Shown here one piece after another: positions 31,810 to 46,800 of a stretch of 64,000 bases of DNA. The DNA is from Annona cherimola (taxonomy: Eukaryota; Streptophyta; Magnoliopsida; Magnoliales; Annonaceae). The notes under the pieces were generated by a model that saw only the letters and a list, made by a program, of their open reading frames with translations, did not search any database and was not told the origin of the DNA. Every line of letters begins with the position of its first letter. Position 1 is the stretch's first letter. The translations under genes were made by a program, and so were the position numbers. Where the stretch lies: positions 102,738,095-102,802,094 of the forward strand of contig CM059971.1 in assembly GCA_030490835.1 (NCBI GenBank), read 5' to 3'.

Positions 31810-34800
31810 TCATATGCTTTCATAGGTTGGAAGCTGCATAACAGAGAAGTCACATTCACCCCAAAGTTTCAATGTTCTAGGCAAAGGGCCATTGGTCTCT
31901 TGTGAGTTGTGCGTGCGTGTGTGTGTCCCCAGTGCACTCAGGGCCCATGCAGTTTGTTTACTACAATGGTGACCGCTACTGGGTTTACCTTCTTCCATCA
32001 AGTTCATACTCTCGCCAGCCTTGACATCTTTGGCATTGTCGGCATCATCCAGGCCTTCATTGACTTGATTCAAATCAATAGTTCGATTCTTGGAATTTGT
32101 TACACTTGTCATTTTGTCCAGGTCTCCTGCACAATAAAAAAAAGGAAGCTGAGCCTCAGCCGCATGTTTCTGTTTCTATCAGCTGGTGCTGCTGCTTCCT
32201 TGTTAAAAAGATTGGCATGACTAGTTGTGCTCTACTCTAGCTCTAAGCACGACAGAGGCAAACACGTCTGATCTTAGACAAATACTCAAAGTGTACAGGA
32301 TGGGAAGAATCAATGAAATGGGCGACTGGAAATCAGACAGAGAACGAGTTACTGCATGCATTGGGTGTGGAGATTCTGCTCTCACACTGACCAACCATTT
32401 TGGTACCTAACCATGCACGTAATGTGAGAAATGCTCCGGCTTATCAAGCAATTTGGTGCATAAGCACCGGTGCAGCAGAACATTTTCTTCCTACATTGTT
32501 TCAGAACTTAAGAAGATAATGCATTTCCTTTCATACACATCATTAAAAAAAATGATACATTCAAGTATGGCCCAATATTTCCAGATGTACGACATATAGG
32601 AGCAATACCTTCTGCAACATCAGATATATGACAGTTTCTAGATTGTTTAACAGAGCTAGCTTTATCTTGTGGTCTCAAACTAACTCCTTTTCCACTAATT
32701 CCAGATATGAAGTTTTATTGACTGCAGACAAAGGTACTCATGAATTCAATCAACAAATAAATTGCACCTAGGGAGGGAGCAGTCAAATTTACCCATTTTG
32801 ATCTTCAAGGGACAGCGGAATTCTTCTAACTCAAAGATCTAGGCTTTCAGCTAAACATCCTTGGCAGAGTTTCTAATATCCCAATTTCATAGTCCACTTG
32901 GGAATTGAGAAACAGAAAATTAGAAGAAGGGACAAAGATGAAATTGGTAGAGGAAAGTGAAGAACAATGGGACGCTATACATACAAATGATTGAAAAGAA
33001 AGTTAATAAAGACTACATAGCTGCTATGAATGAAAGATATGGGTGGCAATAGAAAGAAAGGGTAAAAATGAGGAAGCAGGATTGTCAAGATAGGTAAATA
33101 TCATATTAGTAAAAAAAGTGATCAGAAACTGACCCTTTTCCTTTTTGCCAAATGAACAGTGAAATGAGGTCTGGACAGTAAAATAAAAAATAAAAAGTGA
33201 ATCTCTCCATTACTTGGATGAAGTAGACAAGTGTAAACAACCCAAAAAAAAAAAAAAAAAAAATCCATAATCAGTACAAGTAATTCATCAATAGCATGGA
33301 AAATACATAGCCAAATTCAGGGGACCAATCATCATGCTGACCCATCCATCCAATAGATCACATCTTGTACTTGTTTTCTGCTACAAAGTACTTTCACTAC
33401 CCCAGCCACCCATGATTTATTAAGACCAGGGGCAATAAAATTTTCCTTTTTCATAGGATTAGGATAAGAGATAGGAATAGAGAATATGACCAGTCTCATT
33501 TTTCACGATGAGTTAATTCTATGGTACAGATTGACAGAACAGGTTCCAATTATTCCTCAACACAACCACCCATAGATCATCTAATTAGGCACTAGTATCC
33601 ACAGAGAAGACATTTCCAACATCGAAAAAATGAAACAAAAATAAACAGAACAAACATTCATAAACCAGATATGACATAGATCAACCAAATAAAACGAAAA
33701 TACAAAAGAATAAGCATTCATAAACCAGACCTGATCACAAGACTTAAAATCATCATTGGCTGTTTCCCACCTATGTGGGGTAAGATGCATGAATCTTGTT
33801 ATGTCGTTCTTTAGATAATGACTATGCTCTGAGTAATACAGTCTTTATATCTTTCTTAATTAATTATATCCATTTTTTCTTTTGGTCTTCCTCTAGTTTC
33901 CTTTACGAGCTTCTCTATTTTGAATAAACTCAAATCTCCTACCCAGCACTGTTTTAAATCTTCATTTACTTTCTTGAACTATTGATCCTATCATCCTAAA
34001 TAACTAAAGTGATCGGTCATTGGTACTGCTTGGTCTAAAATCTTAATTGGTTCCTTATATACATTCTAGCATCATCAAAGTTGCATTTTATATATTTTCT
34101 CAACTATTCTAAGGCATTAGATTGTAGAGCATCTCAACATTTGTTTAATTTCAAGTTTATCCATCCTCTTATTACATACACTAGGATTAGGACTATATCA
34201 TCTCCAAATAACATATATCAAGAGAATACTTGAAATTGTCTAGTATGTTCATCCATAATGTCTAGTAGCTTACAATGTGAATAGAAAAGATGCAACCACA
34301 GATCCGTCTAGTAGCATGTGCAGAAGGGATAAGTTGGGCAAAGATTCCCTACCTAAATATGGGAAGCTCAAACTTCTATAGGTGTTATTTGAAAATTTGC
34401 TTATGTGTGGATATGCATGGTCCAACATAATGGATGAAACATAAAACCTATCCTGGAAGGTTCTAAAAAGAATAGCACCAACACAGATAAAAATGATCAT
34501 AAGTTGTTCATAACAAACCATTAGTTCCTCTCCTTTTGGCTTTCCGGCAGTAAACAAGGGTGCTTCCTGTAATCAAACACCATTACCATCACAAGCTTCA
34601 AACCAAAAAGCCAAAAGAAGAAACACATACAAAAAGGACCCATGCAACAAGTTCAGAGTTACAAAAGAAGCGTGGTGAAACCTTCATTTTCCCTTTCTTC
34701 ATCAAGTTGATTCAAGGAAGCTCCATTCCCTGACATATAATATTTAAGTCATGAAAAAACAATACAAGACTTCATTACAGCAACCTAAAGAAGAATCAAA

Positions 34801-37800
34801 AAAGGGGGGCCCATGCAACAAGTTCAAAGTTACAAAAGAAAACCTTCGTTTTCCCTTTCTTCGTCAAGTTGATTCAAGGAAGCTCCACTCCCTGGCATAA
34901 TATTTAAGTCATGAACAAACAATCAAAGACTTCAGTAAAGCAACCAATGCCAAATACAGATGGTCAAACTTCTTGACACAGTTTGAATTGGAAATTAGAA
35001 GATGTCGAACCTTTTTGAGAATATGAAACACCTTGAAGCTCTACTTTTGCATTAGCAACCACCTCTACTTCTTCATTAGCAACCACCTCCACTTCTGCAT
35101 CTGCAACTATCTTTGGAAGCTCCTTCAAAAGCCGTGCCTGCTCAGATGGTGTCTGAAGTTTCTGTCTTCTCTCAATGTACTCAAATAGTGTGGGTTCAGA
35201 ACAAGTCAAGGGCTACCATGTAACGTGAATCCATCCAAACAATACCATTTGGCACGAGAGAATTGCATGAATTAAGGTGAATTTGTAGCCAAAATTTTTC
35301 CTTGAGAAGAATGCCCATTGTTAAAATGATAATTTTGTGCTTTGCTCCAAAGAGAAAGGGGAAATGAAACTTCCCTGACTCAGTGATGGAATTGGCTGAT
35401 GCAATCTAAAGAGAGTTTAGTCCTAAATCAGAAGTGCAATTTTCTTGATTACACCATCTCGTGTTTGAGATTTTTTTATTTAAAAAAATTAGAGCTTTTT
35501 TTTTTGAATTTTTTTTTTTTTTTTTAAAAAATACATCTTAGAGATGCTACAAATTTAGCTGAGAGGTCCATGGAAAATATCTAAGCACAAATGCATGATT
35601 TTGAAACCAGCTAATTAGGTTGGAGTTTGGCTGAACTAACAAATCTTTTGGCCTGGTGTCAGAGAATATAAATATCCTGATACAATAGTCAACTTCAAAA
35701 AATGGCTTTCAGTTGGCATATCCCTAGCCTAATAGAAATTTATCCAGCACTTTGAATCTTCTATTTTTTTATGCACTCCAATCATATACTGTTAGCCACA
35801 AATTGATCATTTAATGCGCCAAATTTTACATTTTTTATTTTACATGTATCCTTGCTTTTTTATTTTCAAAAACCAAAAAAAAAAAATAATAATAATGTAA
35901 AAACTAAAATAATAAAAATAATAAAATTTGGCATGCTAACCAATCCCGTAAAAAAATTTAAAATAGTTTTCTTCAGCCAGCTCAGTATGATCAGGGCTCT
36001 TTCTTGATATCAGGAATTGTTCAATTTCCAAAAGATGACCTCCACTTGGCATAGACTAGCCTAATGGAAATCTATCCAGCACTATTCATTTTCTTTTTCC
36101 ATTCTCTAACAATGAAAGAAATACAAAAGAACAGGTAAAACACTGTTAAACACCAAAACAATAAACAAATCTAGCATTCCCACAATAATTTTGCACTGGC
36201 CTAGTGAACTTTCTGTAACGTTCAAGAAAAATTCAACGAAAAAATGAAACTTGAGCATTCCGACATTAACATTGGATATTCTCTTCGCCATCCTTTTTCA
36301 TTTGCGCGATCAATCAGGTTCTGTAGCAATGCAATCTCTCTTGTAATCCACTGAAAACAAAATCATTCTTTAATGAAAACATATGTGAAGAATTATTTAT
36401 TTTTCATCATTTGCGGGATCATTTTTTTTCTCATAAAAAAAAAGAATTATTTGTTTTTCATAATCAATTTGGAAAACTTGATTTGCAGTTTGATAGGTGA
36501 ATCATGAGTTCAAATAAAGATCACCTTGATGGATGGTTTTACACATCAAATTAGAGTCTACTTTACCTATTGAGAGATTATGAGATAAAAAAATGATCAC
36601 CTTGATTGAGGGTTTCACACATTTAATTAATGTTTATTTTATGTACAAGTCTCTATCCCATTTGAGTAATTGAAGTACAACTCCTCATTTTGTCTTTACT
36701 ATTACTTTTTTCTTTTCTAATCTTATTCTTATTAAAATTTTCCTCTCTTTTTCTAATTTCTTTTCTTCTTTCTTTCAGGGATGATTGTTCCTATTTTTTT
36801 TTTTTTTAAAATTCTCCTTTGTTCTATATTACCTTGGTATCAAAGCCCTTGCATCCAATATCAGATTGTTCTCTTGCTCTACATGAAATTGACATGAAAG
36901 CATTCTTGTCTTCATTAACATGCATTTGGAAGAATGGAGGATTCAGTATTTCCATTCTACAGAGAAGAAACGAGGACACCAATCCCCTTTTTAGTTGAGA
37001 ATAGGCTAAGCTGAAGGAGACATTTTACATTTTGTAAGGTCATTTCTTCATTTTATAATCGTTTTAACCTTAAAGGGTCCTGCAACAGAATATTGCCTTT
37101 TGCAATAGAAACAAATATACAATGCAGGTATGTGCTAAGCCGATATGGGCCTTTGTAGATGCTCTATTATGGATATGGCCACATGCATAAACCTTATAAT
37201 CCAATAAACAAACCCATTTTAGTAACTTCAGAAAGACGGGTGTTGGTAAGTTGGATATTTAGTTGAATTTCAATAAGGAAATAAAGAATCTACGTGATTT
37301 GTTATGTCTTCATGTAGGGTTCTGGCCTTTTCTTCAAATTCAACCTGCCAAAGTAAATTTGAATCAGGAAAGTGGAACAATGAAAGATACATGTTGAATT
37401 GATTAAATCACATCATTATCAATTACCATGAGTATTGCTTCAGAGATCACTACACAGAAAGTAAACAGACCCACATCTATTTACTTGGCTTTATTTGGAC
37501 TCTATTAAGTTACTGCACAATCTGATACATTTCTCAGAATCCTAGTATAATAGCAGTGTAATAAAAGTTACTGAAGAATGATTTTCAGAATAACCATGAA
37601 ATGCAAGAAGATCAGAGTCAGAACCCATAAAAAAATGCTTTTACCTTTTGGAAAAATTCATGATAATTTTAATCCTCTACATAAAAATATAACGTAGGAG
37701 ACATTCAATCAGTATTCCTGAAGCTCAAGAGTTGATGAAAACATTGAGATCACAGATAATATTTCAGATCATGAACCTAATATTCAAACTCCCCCCTAAA

Positions 37801-40800
37801 GCTGAAACATGCATAATAGATGTACAACTTGCAATTAAGATCACGACATGACATCATAAGTAATCATGCATCCATGGTAGGCAACAGGCTAGATACTATG
37901 ACATGCCAACCACGGTAAGGAAGCCCTCCTGCAGCTAAGGATTTGCCTTGGCCTTGCAGTTGCAGTTTAGTTGAAGCTGTTTTTCCAGAAATTTTCACTT
38001 CTAACATTTAACACCATCACCTAGAGCCTCTAGTACCATGTCAAAAAACATGTACTCGTATAGAAGATCAATAGCAGATAAAAGACATCAAATATAACCT
38101 CTTAACCAACACATCAGAACAATGAAACACTGGTTCCCTGTAATGAAAAAACTTTTATTATCTTATTTTACCATGCAAAGAGTGCTGAAATCGATACCAT
38201 TGCTAAGTGCATCTGTTTTTGATTTTTCAAACCAATGAATTGATCAAACCAATTTGGTCAAAAAGCAAGCTGACCAACAGTTAAAACCGTTTGCAGTCTG
38301 GCTGGTCCAGTGCTCTTCACCATGGACTTCTAATGTAACATTGAGCAATGAAATATCGGGTGAACTTGTTTTTTAAAAAAAACTTTTCAACTAAAACTGT
38401 TCACTCTCCACGACTACCTCATTTTTTTATTATTTCTTTACATCTTCCTATACTAACTACCCTACTTTTCAATCATTTCTACACAACTATCTGTACAACT
38501 AACCTATCTATTCTAACTTTATTCTCTTTATTTCTCATTATTACACATATCCTATCACATCATTTTCTCTCATTCCAAAAACTTTTCATCCGAAAGTTTT
38601 ATCACTTCCCAAACGCACCCATAATGTATAGAAAACAAAACTCCTAGTTCTCTGGAGAACAAATGTGGTTCCATGGACAATACAATATTGAATGTATCAA
38701 GTTCTTTACCTTAAAGAAATCATGATTTCTGCATATCAATAGATGATTGGCAATTTTGGGAGGAACTAGTACAGTAATATTTACATGTATGATTGAATAA
38801 TAACAATTATCTCTTAAAACAATAAAAAGAGGCTCTGATGCCTTGCTATCTATATTTTCTCTGTCTAAGGCTACTTCTGGAAGTGGAGACTCACCAAGGT
38901 GGGCCTTTTAAGAAGGCCATCTTTCATCCTCTGGTGCAGATCCTGACATTCCTCCTGATTACAACAAGAGCATTTATAAGTGGTGGTGCTGGCAGGATAA
39001 GTGAGAATGAAAGTAAGAAACATTTTATGGTGATCACACAAATCTAAGAACCAAATGCAGAAAGTTGGATTTCATTGACTGACTTTATTTCAGTATTTGT
39101 ATAGCAATAGTCAAGAAGCCAAATGATCCTACGTTTAACCAATGATTTTTCGATATAAAAAGCTTATTTCAACTACCCTTCGGCACTGCTATGTTGTGTT
39201 TGCAACCAGTTTCACTGAAATCTTTTATGCAACATGACCAATGGACTTGACCATGACATTTTGATTAGACTGAGAACAGCCAAATTATTTATTTTATATG
39301 TTTAATCAAAGTGCAAAAATCGCCCTGATTTGCAATCCGTGCAGTCCATAGAAATGAAAACTCTTTAAAGTCATATGATTTAATACCATTTCAGTATGAT
39401 GCACCTGAATTTCCAATCAAAACAATCTTTGCACTCAAATTAAATAGATAAAAATAAATAATGTCATTAGTTTTGATATAATCAAAACATCACGATGAAC
39501 TCAAATGGCTAGGTTGCATAGAAAATTTCAATGGAACCATCATCATCATCATCATCATAAGCCATTTCCCACCTAGGTGGGGTCGGCTGCATGGATTCTG
39601 TTACGCCATTCTTGGTGATTAAAGACTAAATTTTCTATAATTTGTAATATTTTTAAATCTTGTTTAATTACTTTCATCCATGTTTTTTTGGGTCTTCCTC
39701 TCATTCTCCTACCACCTTCTACTTGGATAGACTCTGTTTTCCTAACCGGTGCTACTTCAGGCCTCCTTTCAACATGACCAAACCATCTTAATCTATTTTC
39801 TCTCATTTTATCACAAATTGGTCTCACTTTTAAGTTTTTTCGAATTATTTCATTCCTAATTTTATCTTTTCTTGTTTTACCACTCATCCACCTTAACATT
39901 CTCATTTCCGCTATGCTCATTTTTTGTATATGTTGTTCTTTAACTGCCCAACATTCTGCCCCATAAAGCATAGCAAGTCTAATTGTAGTCTTATAAAATT
40001 CTCTTTTTAATTTGATTGGAACTCGACGGTCATATAAAATTTCTGACACACTTCTCCATTTCTTCCATCCTCTATTTTGAGAAAATTTCAATGGAACCAA
40101 ATTTACTAAAATATTTCCCTACATATAATCAAATGGACCATAGCAGTGAATATTGTTTTATAGCCGCAGTTTAATACTAAAAAATTTTGGTGAGACTAGT
40201 TTCATTGAAATATTAAACTTGCCTATTTTACCTTCAAATACCACTCAATACATAGTTATTTAAGGTGTAAGGAATGCTAAGGCACAGAGCTCTTGGAGGC
40301 TAGAAAAAGATGCACAATTGAGGTGTTGCCCAAGTGAAGTGAGGTGCACAAACTAGAAAATACATTTAAAAAATAATAACCTATTACCTGCAATTTATAA
40401 AGTTCAGATGGAGGGATTATTTTTATAACAGCCCAGACACAAAATTATAGCCTCTTGCCATAATCTTGAGCCGGAGTGTTAACCTCCAAAGAATCATTTA
40501 ATATTGTGAGCAAAAACCCTCTCAATCAATAAAATAAACTCGATTGCTTCAAAAAATAATAATAATAATAATAATAATAAACTTGCATTACAATGCATGT
40601 ATACAATGTCCTTATATGAAAATATTACAACTTTTCATGGAACATAATAACTTTACACATAATAAATTCAAATAATAAAAAAAAATTCTTTTGTAACATC
40701 TGACATGCCATGCCATGAAAATCATCCTCAGCTACCTCTACTTGTGTTCTCTGGAAAATGGAAGTTAAGGGGGTTAAGTTACAACAAACTTAGTAAATGA

Positions 40801-43800
40801 GACCTATGGTGCAATTAAGATTTTACTAGCTCCATAGTCAATCTCCTCTCAGTTGTGGTCATCTCTTGGTCTCATGTCCATCTCATAAGTAGTCATTCTG
40901 TTGGCTTCATATCCATCTCATAACTCCATTCTTATATCTACTGCTTAGAAATATCACTTCTTGAGTGTGGGGACTTCCCTAAGGATTTAGCACCATAAAC
41001 CCTTAAAATACAACTGTCCCACAAACTCAGATTTCTACGCCTTTTTAGGTCAATCTGGCCCTTCCAACGAACTTAGAATATTCAAAAATATAGGAATTGA
41101 ATTCTTGAATAAACTCAATTAGATCTCAATAACTCAATTTACATCAAATCAAAACTCAACACAAAAATGTGCCAGGCATCCTGCCAGATACCCTCATCAG
41201 TGGTGGCTCCCCTTGGGCCACCCACTATACCTCGCTTGGCCTCCTGCCTGGGCCCTAGATCTCTGGGCCTAAGGTCACTTGGTTATTGCCATTGCCACTT
41301 GCTGATCGAGTCCATTCCATAAATCCTACAACAACTATCTTGCAATTTTTTGTGCAACTGTCCTTTTTCTGCGAAAATTCTCAAGAGGGGCTAAATTGCA
41401 AAATTCCTCAAAAACATAACATGGTAGTGATGCATTAGCCAGACATCCATATATATATATATATATATATCAACTTTTCTCAATCAATTAATTATTCACA
41501 TCCATTTAATTAACAAGGAAAAGTGCATAAAAAATCATATCAATAATCTTGTCAGCATGCATATTTTAGGTATACATTAATGTATAATATTTACATCTCA
41601 TTAACTCTCTAAGAATATAAATCTAATTATATCAATTATGACATTAAATAGCTCTAATATCTTTTCCATGTTATAAAAATCTCTACAAGATTATTGGCTC
41701 ATCCATTCTAACATTTGGGAAATCTTGAGCCTAATAAAGACCTCATGTAATAAATTAGGTATAATTAAATTAACCTCTATAACTAAATATATAAAAATAT
41801 ATATCCCCATGTAATTGACACTACTCTCTTAATTAATTACGTAGTATAAAATCTCATAAACATGTGACAAAATAAACATTATGCGACTAATATAATCTCA
41901 AATTAATCATGACATAAAATCCTTAAACATCATCATGTAATTAGTATATAACTTCATAAATTAATTACATAACATATCGTCTTGATGCAATTAATACATG
42001 AATTTAAAATACCACCTTAAAATTAATTGCATGGCTCATATGTTTGGCATAAATTGAGAAATAAAAGTGCAAAACGGCAAACCCCACATACCTCAAAGAT
42101 TTAGGGACGAAATTATTAGTTGGTAAGGCAACATTCTACCGTCGTTGTGATCACAAACTCCCTTCTCTCCCACCTTAAATAACCTTTCTTCAAAAAACGT
42201 TCTGGGAATAACAGCCACATGAGTTATCCCGATCCACAGGAGAGTTATCCAAATTCGAATTATAACTTTTAATTCAACTTGCGGCGGTGCTCGAAAAGGT
42301 AAACTTATACTAACTCCTTACTGCCTCTTCTGGGACATAAAACTCCAAACCTCCTACTCAGAGGCTAGGACTGAGCACCATGGGTTGTTGGGTTAAAGTT
42401 AAATCTCATAAAAAATTTATGTAACCTAATCTTCTAGGCCTGAATGTGCTTAACAAGCTTATCCCAGTAAATCTTACCTTCAACTTATCTCTTAGCCCAG
42501 AACGCGCTTAGTCAAAAGTCAATGAACAACGGTCAACCAGACATTTCGGTAGACACATCATCTGTTGACCAGTTAATGCACTTCTTCTTCCTGATTATTA
42601 CAATTTTCAATGTTGGATACAACTCTAAATTTTTCTTTACATTACTCCATGTGCCCAAGTATTTATATTATTAAGAACCACTAGCTGATAGAATTTAGTA
42701 AAAGAACACTTACAAAAAATAAATCAATTATAGTTTATCTCAAAGCAATTAAACAATAGAAAATCCATTTAAAATTATTTATTGCATTTCAAGCATACAA
42801 AACGGATCATTGAATCACTATAACGGTTTGTACATGAAATTTGATCCCTAGGAATACAGAGTTCATGCATGTATGGGGGTAAATGTTTGTTTATTCACAG
42901 GTTTGCTATCTTAACCGCAAGTTACGAGCCCATGCTTTGCTTATATAAAACTAATCAAGTGGACGTCGATGCCATCTTCAGTGGCCAACAGCCAACAACT
43001 TTCCTTCATCAATGATCAATCAGTGGAAATTATTTCTAAGGAAGACCTTATTGGCATCTTTAATGTTGAACATCAAGTTGAGAAGAATAAACCTAAGTCG
43101 TGCATGAAGTCAACTCAAAAATATTATAAATTAAATCCAATGATGTGAACAGTTCTTCGTGGGTGCTACCGCACAAAAAAACCTTATCCAGACAATAGGT
43201 TGCATTAATTGGTAACTGTCAATCTAAAGTGTTGATGCATATCTTTTCTAGACATGTAGTGCTGCAGTTGCAATATTCTCATGTTGCCTTAACAGTGTCA
43301 AAAGATACCAAAATTTCCCAGTTTAAGGTTGTTAATGTTTTAGTTTCAAAAAAATTTCGTTAATGTTTTAATTTCTGATTTACAATAAATCAGTTTCCGC
43401 ATCACGATAAGTCTACCATGGAAAAGATGGTCACCAATGGTCAACAAAATCTGCCAGCAGAATCAGTGAACTACAGAGGATTGCACTTGTCTAATTAGAA
43501 AACAACAATGTTAAGCTCTTGTACCTCAGTGAAGTCACTGTCTGACAACATAAAAATACAAACATCCTTCATGGTATTTGAAACCTGCAATATAATGTCT
43601 GTGGTAGTTTCTCCAATCTTGTAAGTTTCTGAAGACCTTTTAACTCCTGATGATAAAAGACATTGTGCAAGTTAGACACACAAAGAACTTCAATCCTAGC
43701 CGCCCACACTAACAATCACTGAAAGCACTGACCTGTCACTTGCACAAGCTGAAAGTAACATTTTGACAAAAAGCCATCATTGGGGTCCCATTTCATTCTC

Positions 43801-46800
43801 ACGAAAGAGCCCAGGACTTTACTCTCAAATGTTTCTCGGTTCTTCAGCAATTCCTCTATTAAACTCCTCCTAAGATATATGAACTTCATATTTTTTGTGG
43901 TAATAGATGCATGGCAGATTATGGGAACTTGTAAAACCTTTTCCTCAAAATCACCCATCACAGCTTTGGGAGTTTCTGAAATTACACTTGACCTTCGCCG
44001 CCTCTTCAAAAACATTGACAGACTCTTGTATTCTGATTTGTTCTCATATCCATCCTCCACATCCAAGTTTTCTGCAAAGTGTGCATCCAGCAAGTTGGAG
44101 ATCCTCAGACGGTTCACTGATTTCCTCCCAAATAGGCAATGCAACCTGGCATCACATAAAACCTTCTTTTTTCTCTCTGGATGTATAAGCTTGTTCTCTT
44201 GGATATAATCACGAATGATATCAGTGACATCAAGTTGGGGGATAGGATTATCCGTGTTTTTGCCAATTGAAGTGAGAAAATCTATAAGTTTCTTTGATCC
44301 CCAACCAGCAAATTTTACTTTTCTTGGGTCATGTAACTTTCTTGTAGACTTCATCCAAGCATGTTTACCATTGAATTCATGTATTAGTGGAATGCTGTCA
44401 TCACTTTTGTAGTCCATATCATCACTATCAGAAAATAGTTCATCACATTCATCGGCATTGTTCTCACCATTCTTCAACCGTGCATCTGCAATACGAAGAT
44501 CTTCCAATGATATGTTTTCACCCTTTTTAAATATATCCCAGTATTCCTTGAACAGACACTCATATGTATCTCTGTCTTTAAAATCCACTTTTTCCTGCAA
44601 AATCCAAGATGAACTACTGAAGCCAATGAACATCAACAGTAGGCAGAACAAGAAAGATTTCCATTAGTCAAGTCTGAAATCAGAAAATGCTGCACCACTA
44701 ATCTTCAATACTGCATGGTACACAAAAGACTGCACGCATGGATGCCCTTCCCTGGACCCCAAAAAAGTTCAGGAGCTCTATCCACCAGGTAACCCTTTAT
44801 GGCGTACATAGGTGGAATCCGAAAAGGTTTCGTTTAGTTATGGAAAAAAAGTTAAGTAAATAAGCCTCAACCTGATGATACACAAAAAAAACATTCACGG
44901 TATAGTTTTTTCTTTTTTATTGTTATGTCCATGTGCTATTTCATGCATAACACAACTAGGATATCAAGATATTGTAGGAAATCAGAAAATATTGTGCATA
45001 CACATCGAAATCCAAGATGAAGGAACATTGAAGAAGCATTAGTGAAATACAAGTCTTTACAAAAACTTTATGAAAACATTAAAAGATTTATGATCGCAAA
45101 GAGCTCAAATAATATAGTAAAGGAACTGTGTCAGTTGTGGATTTGGTTAAAGAGAAAATTATGTTAAATAATCCCTTCCCCCTCACAATTCTCCATCAAA
45201 AATCATATAATGTATGCAAATATGCATAAGTATTATACTCATAAGCACAGCTACAGTGCTACACAGCAAATATGAAAGAGGAGGGAAGTAAAAAGAACAA
45301 GTCTGGGAAATATCTATTAGTTAATTTTAGCTTTCTTTTCAAAGGTGGTCAAACATACACAAAATATGAGCATGATTCCACAGAAATGGTATGTCAATAC
45401 TGATCACTGACATTACTATCAGCAATTGAGAATAAAGCAGATTTTGCAATTCGCATGGCCCATAAACCCACTCAACAGTAAAATACCAAACATACACAAA
45501 ATATTAGCATGATTCCACCAAAATGGTATGTCAATACTGATCACTTACATTACTATGAGCAATTGAGAATAAAACAGATTTTGCAATTGATATTGCCCAT
45601 ATACCCACTCGAGAGCAAAATACCTGTAATGACTATCAACATTAAATTCATACAGATCTGAAAATCCTGGACAATATGACTAACTATAAAATCTTCTAGG
45701 ATAGCGATGCACGTACTGCACTCAGTTGCAGTCCAGGAATATGTCCCAAAATTCTGATTTTGATACAAAATAAAAGAAAATTAATACAGAACTGGTTCCA
45801 GCAGCCCATAATCATAAGATTCTTCATAGGAGGAAGTTTATTCAAGCTCAGTGCAACAAATTTGGCGGAAAAAACTGCTGAGAAAATATACCCCATCTGA
45901 ATCGACATCAATCTCTTCTTCAATCAGCATCACAAGCTTTAAGCAATCATTGCAGAAACTAACATTCTCCTTAACATGCACAAGCTCAGCATATTTGATG
46001 CAAGTTTTGCATACTGATTTTGGACAGCCAAAGCATTGGAAGCTTGGTCTTTTATGGCAGATAAAGCACAAATGCCGACCTGTCGCATGAAATTATAAAA
46101 GCTAATTGAATCAAATTAATCAATGCTGGTACGATATTATTGCAAAGAGTGTCATGTGCATCTCTGGCTTCTGGCTATGAAAACAAATCCATTAGCAGAT
46201 ACATGGTCAAAAAAGCTTGAAATGAAGAAACACAATCAGGAATATATAAGCATCTGTCCATAAGAATAAATTGACTGTCTTTCTGACCAAATGCATGAAT
46301 CTGCCAGTCCTTTTATAAGTTGAAGCTAATACACATGTTTACATTTTTGAATTTTGAACAACACGTAAAAATGATGATGTCCCACCGCCATCAAGTTACA
46401 TATCGAGCTTCGTGACCGACCATAAGGTAAAAGTGATATCGAAGTGGTCCTTTTCACATTATAAAATATGAAAGTCAAATTTCCAAATATTGTCACAGGC
46501 AAAGTCACTTCAACATGAAAGACTAATAATTAACAGCAAAATAGTAAATTACTAATTTGATTAAGGACGAGACAGTTAATTGTTGTGACCAACCAAAAGT
46601 CAAAGTCCACTTAAGCAATTTTTTTTGTCTATAGGCTGTTTTAGGGGGAAAAAAATAGAGAAGAAGGTTTCCCAGTATAAGCCAGAAAGATAGATGATCA
46701 AAATGAGAAATCAAAACCATAACGAGTTTGATCAGGTATTAATCACCCAACAGCGTTATAACTAAATGTGTGACGTTGATCTTAGATAATCCAGATTGTT

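Noticed and set aside
35190..36279. A GT-AG solution for this intron (donor near 36270, acceptor GTAG at about 35213)
   Set aside because: It leads directly to a TGA stop and breaks the conserved protein, whereas AT-AC joining preserves it.
43780..44412. Open frames on the + strand over the SWIB/Plus-3 exon
   Set aside because: Antisense to a strongly supported exon; no protein features.
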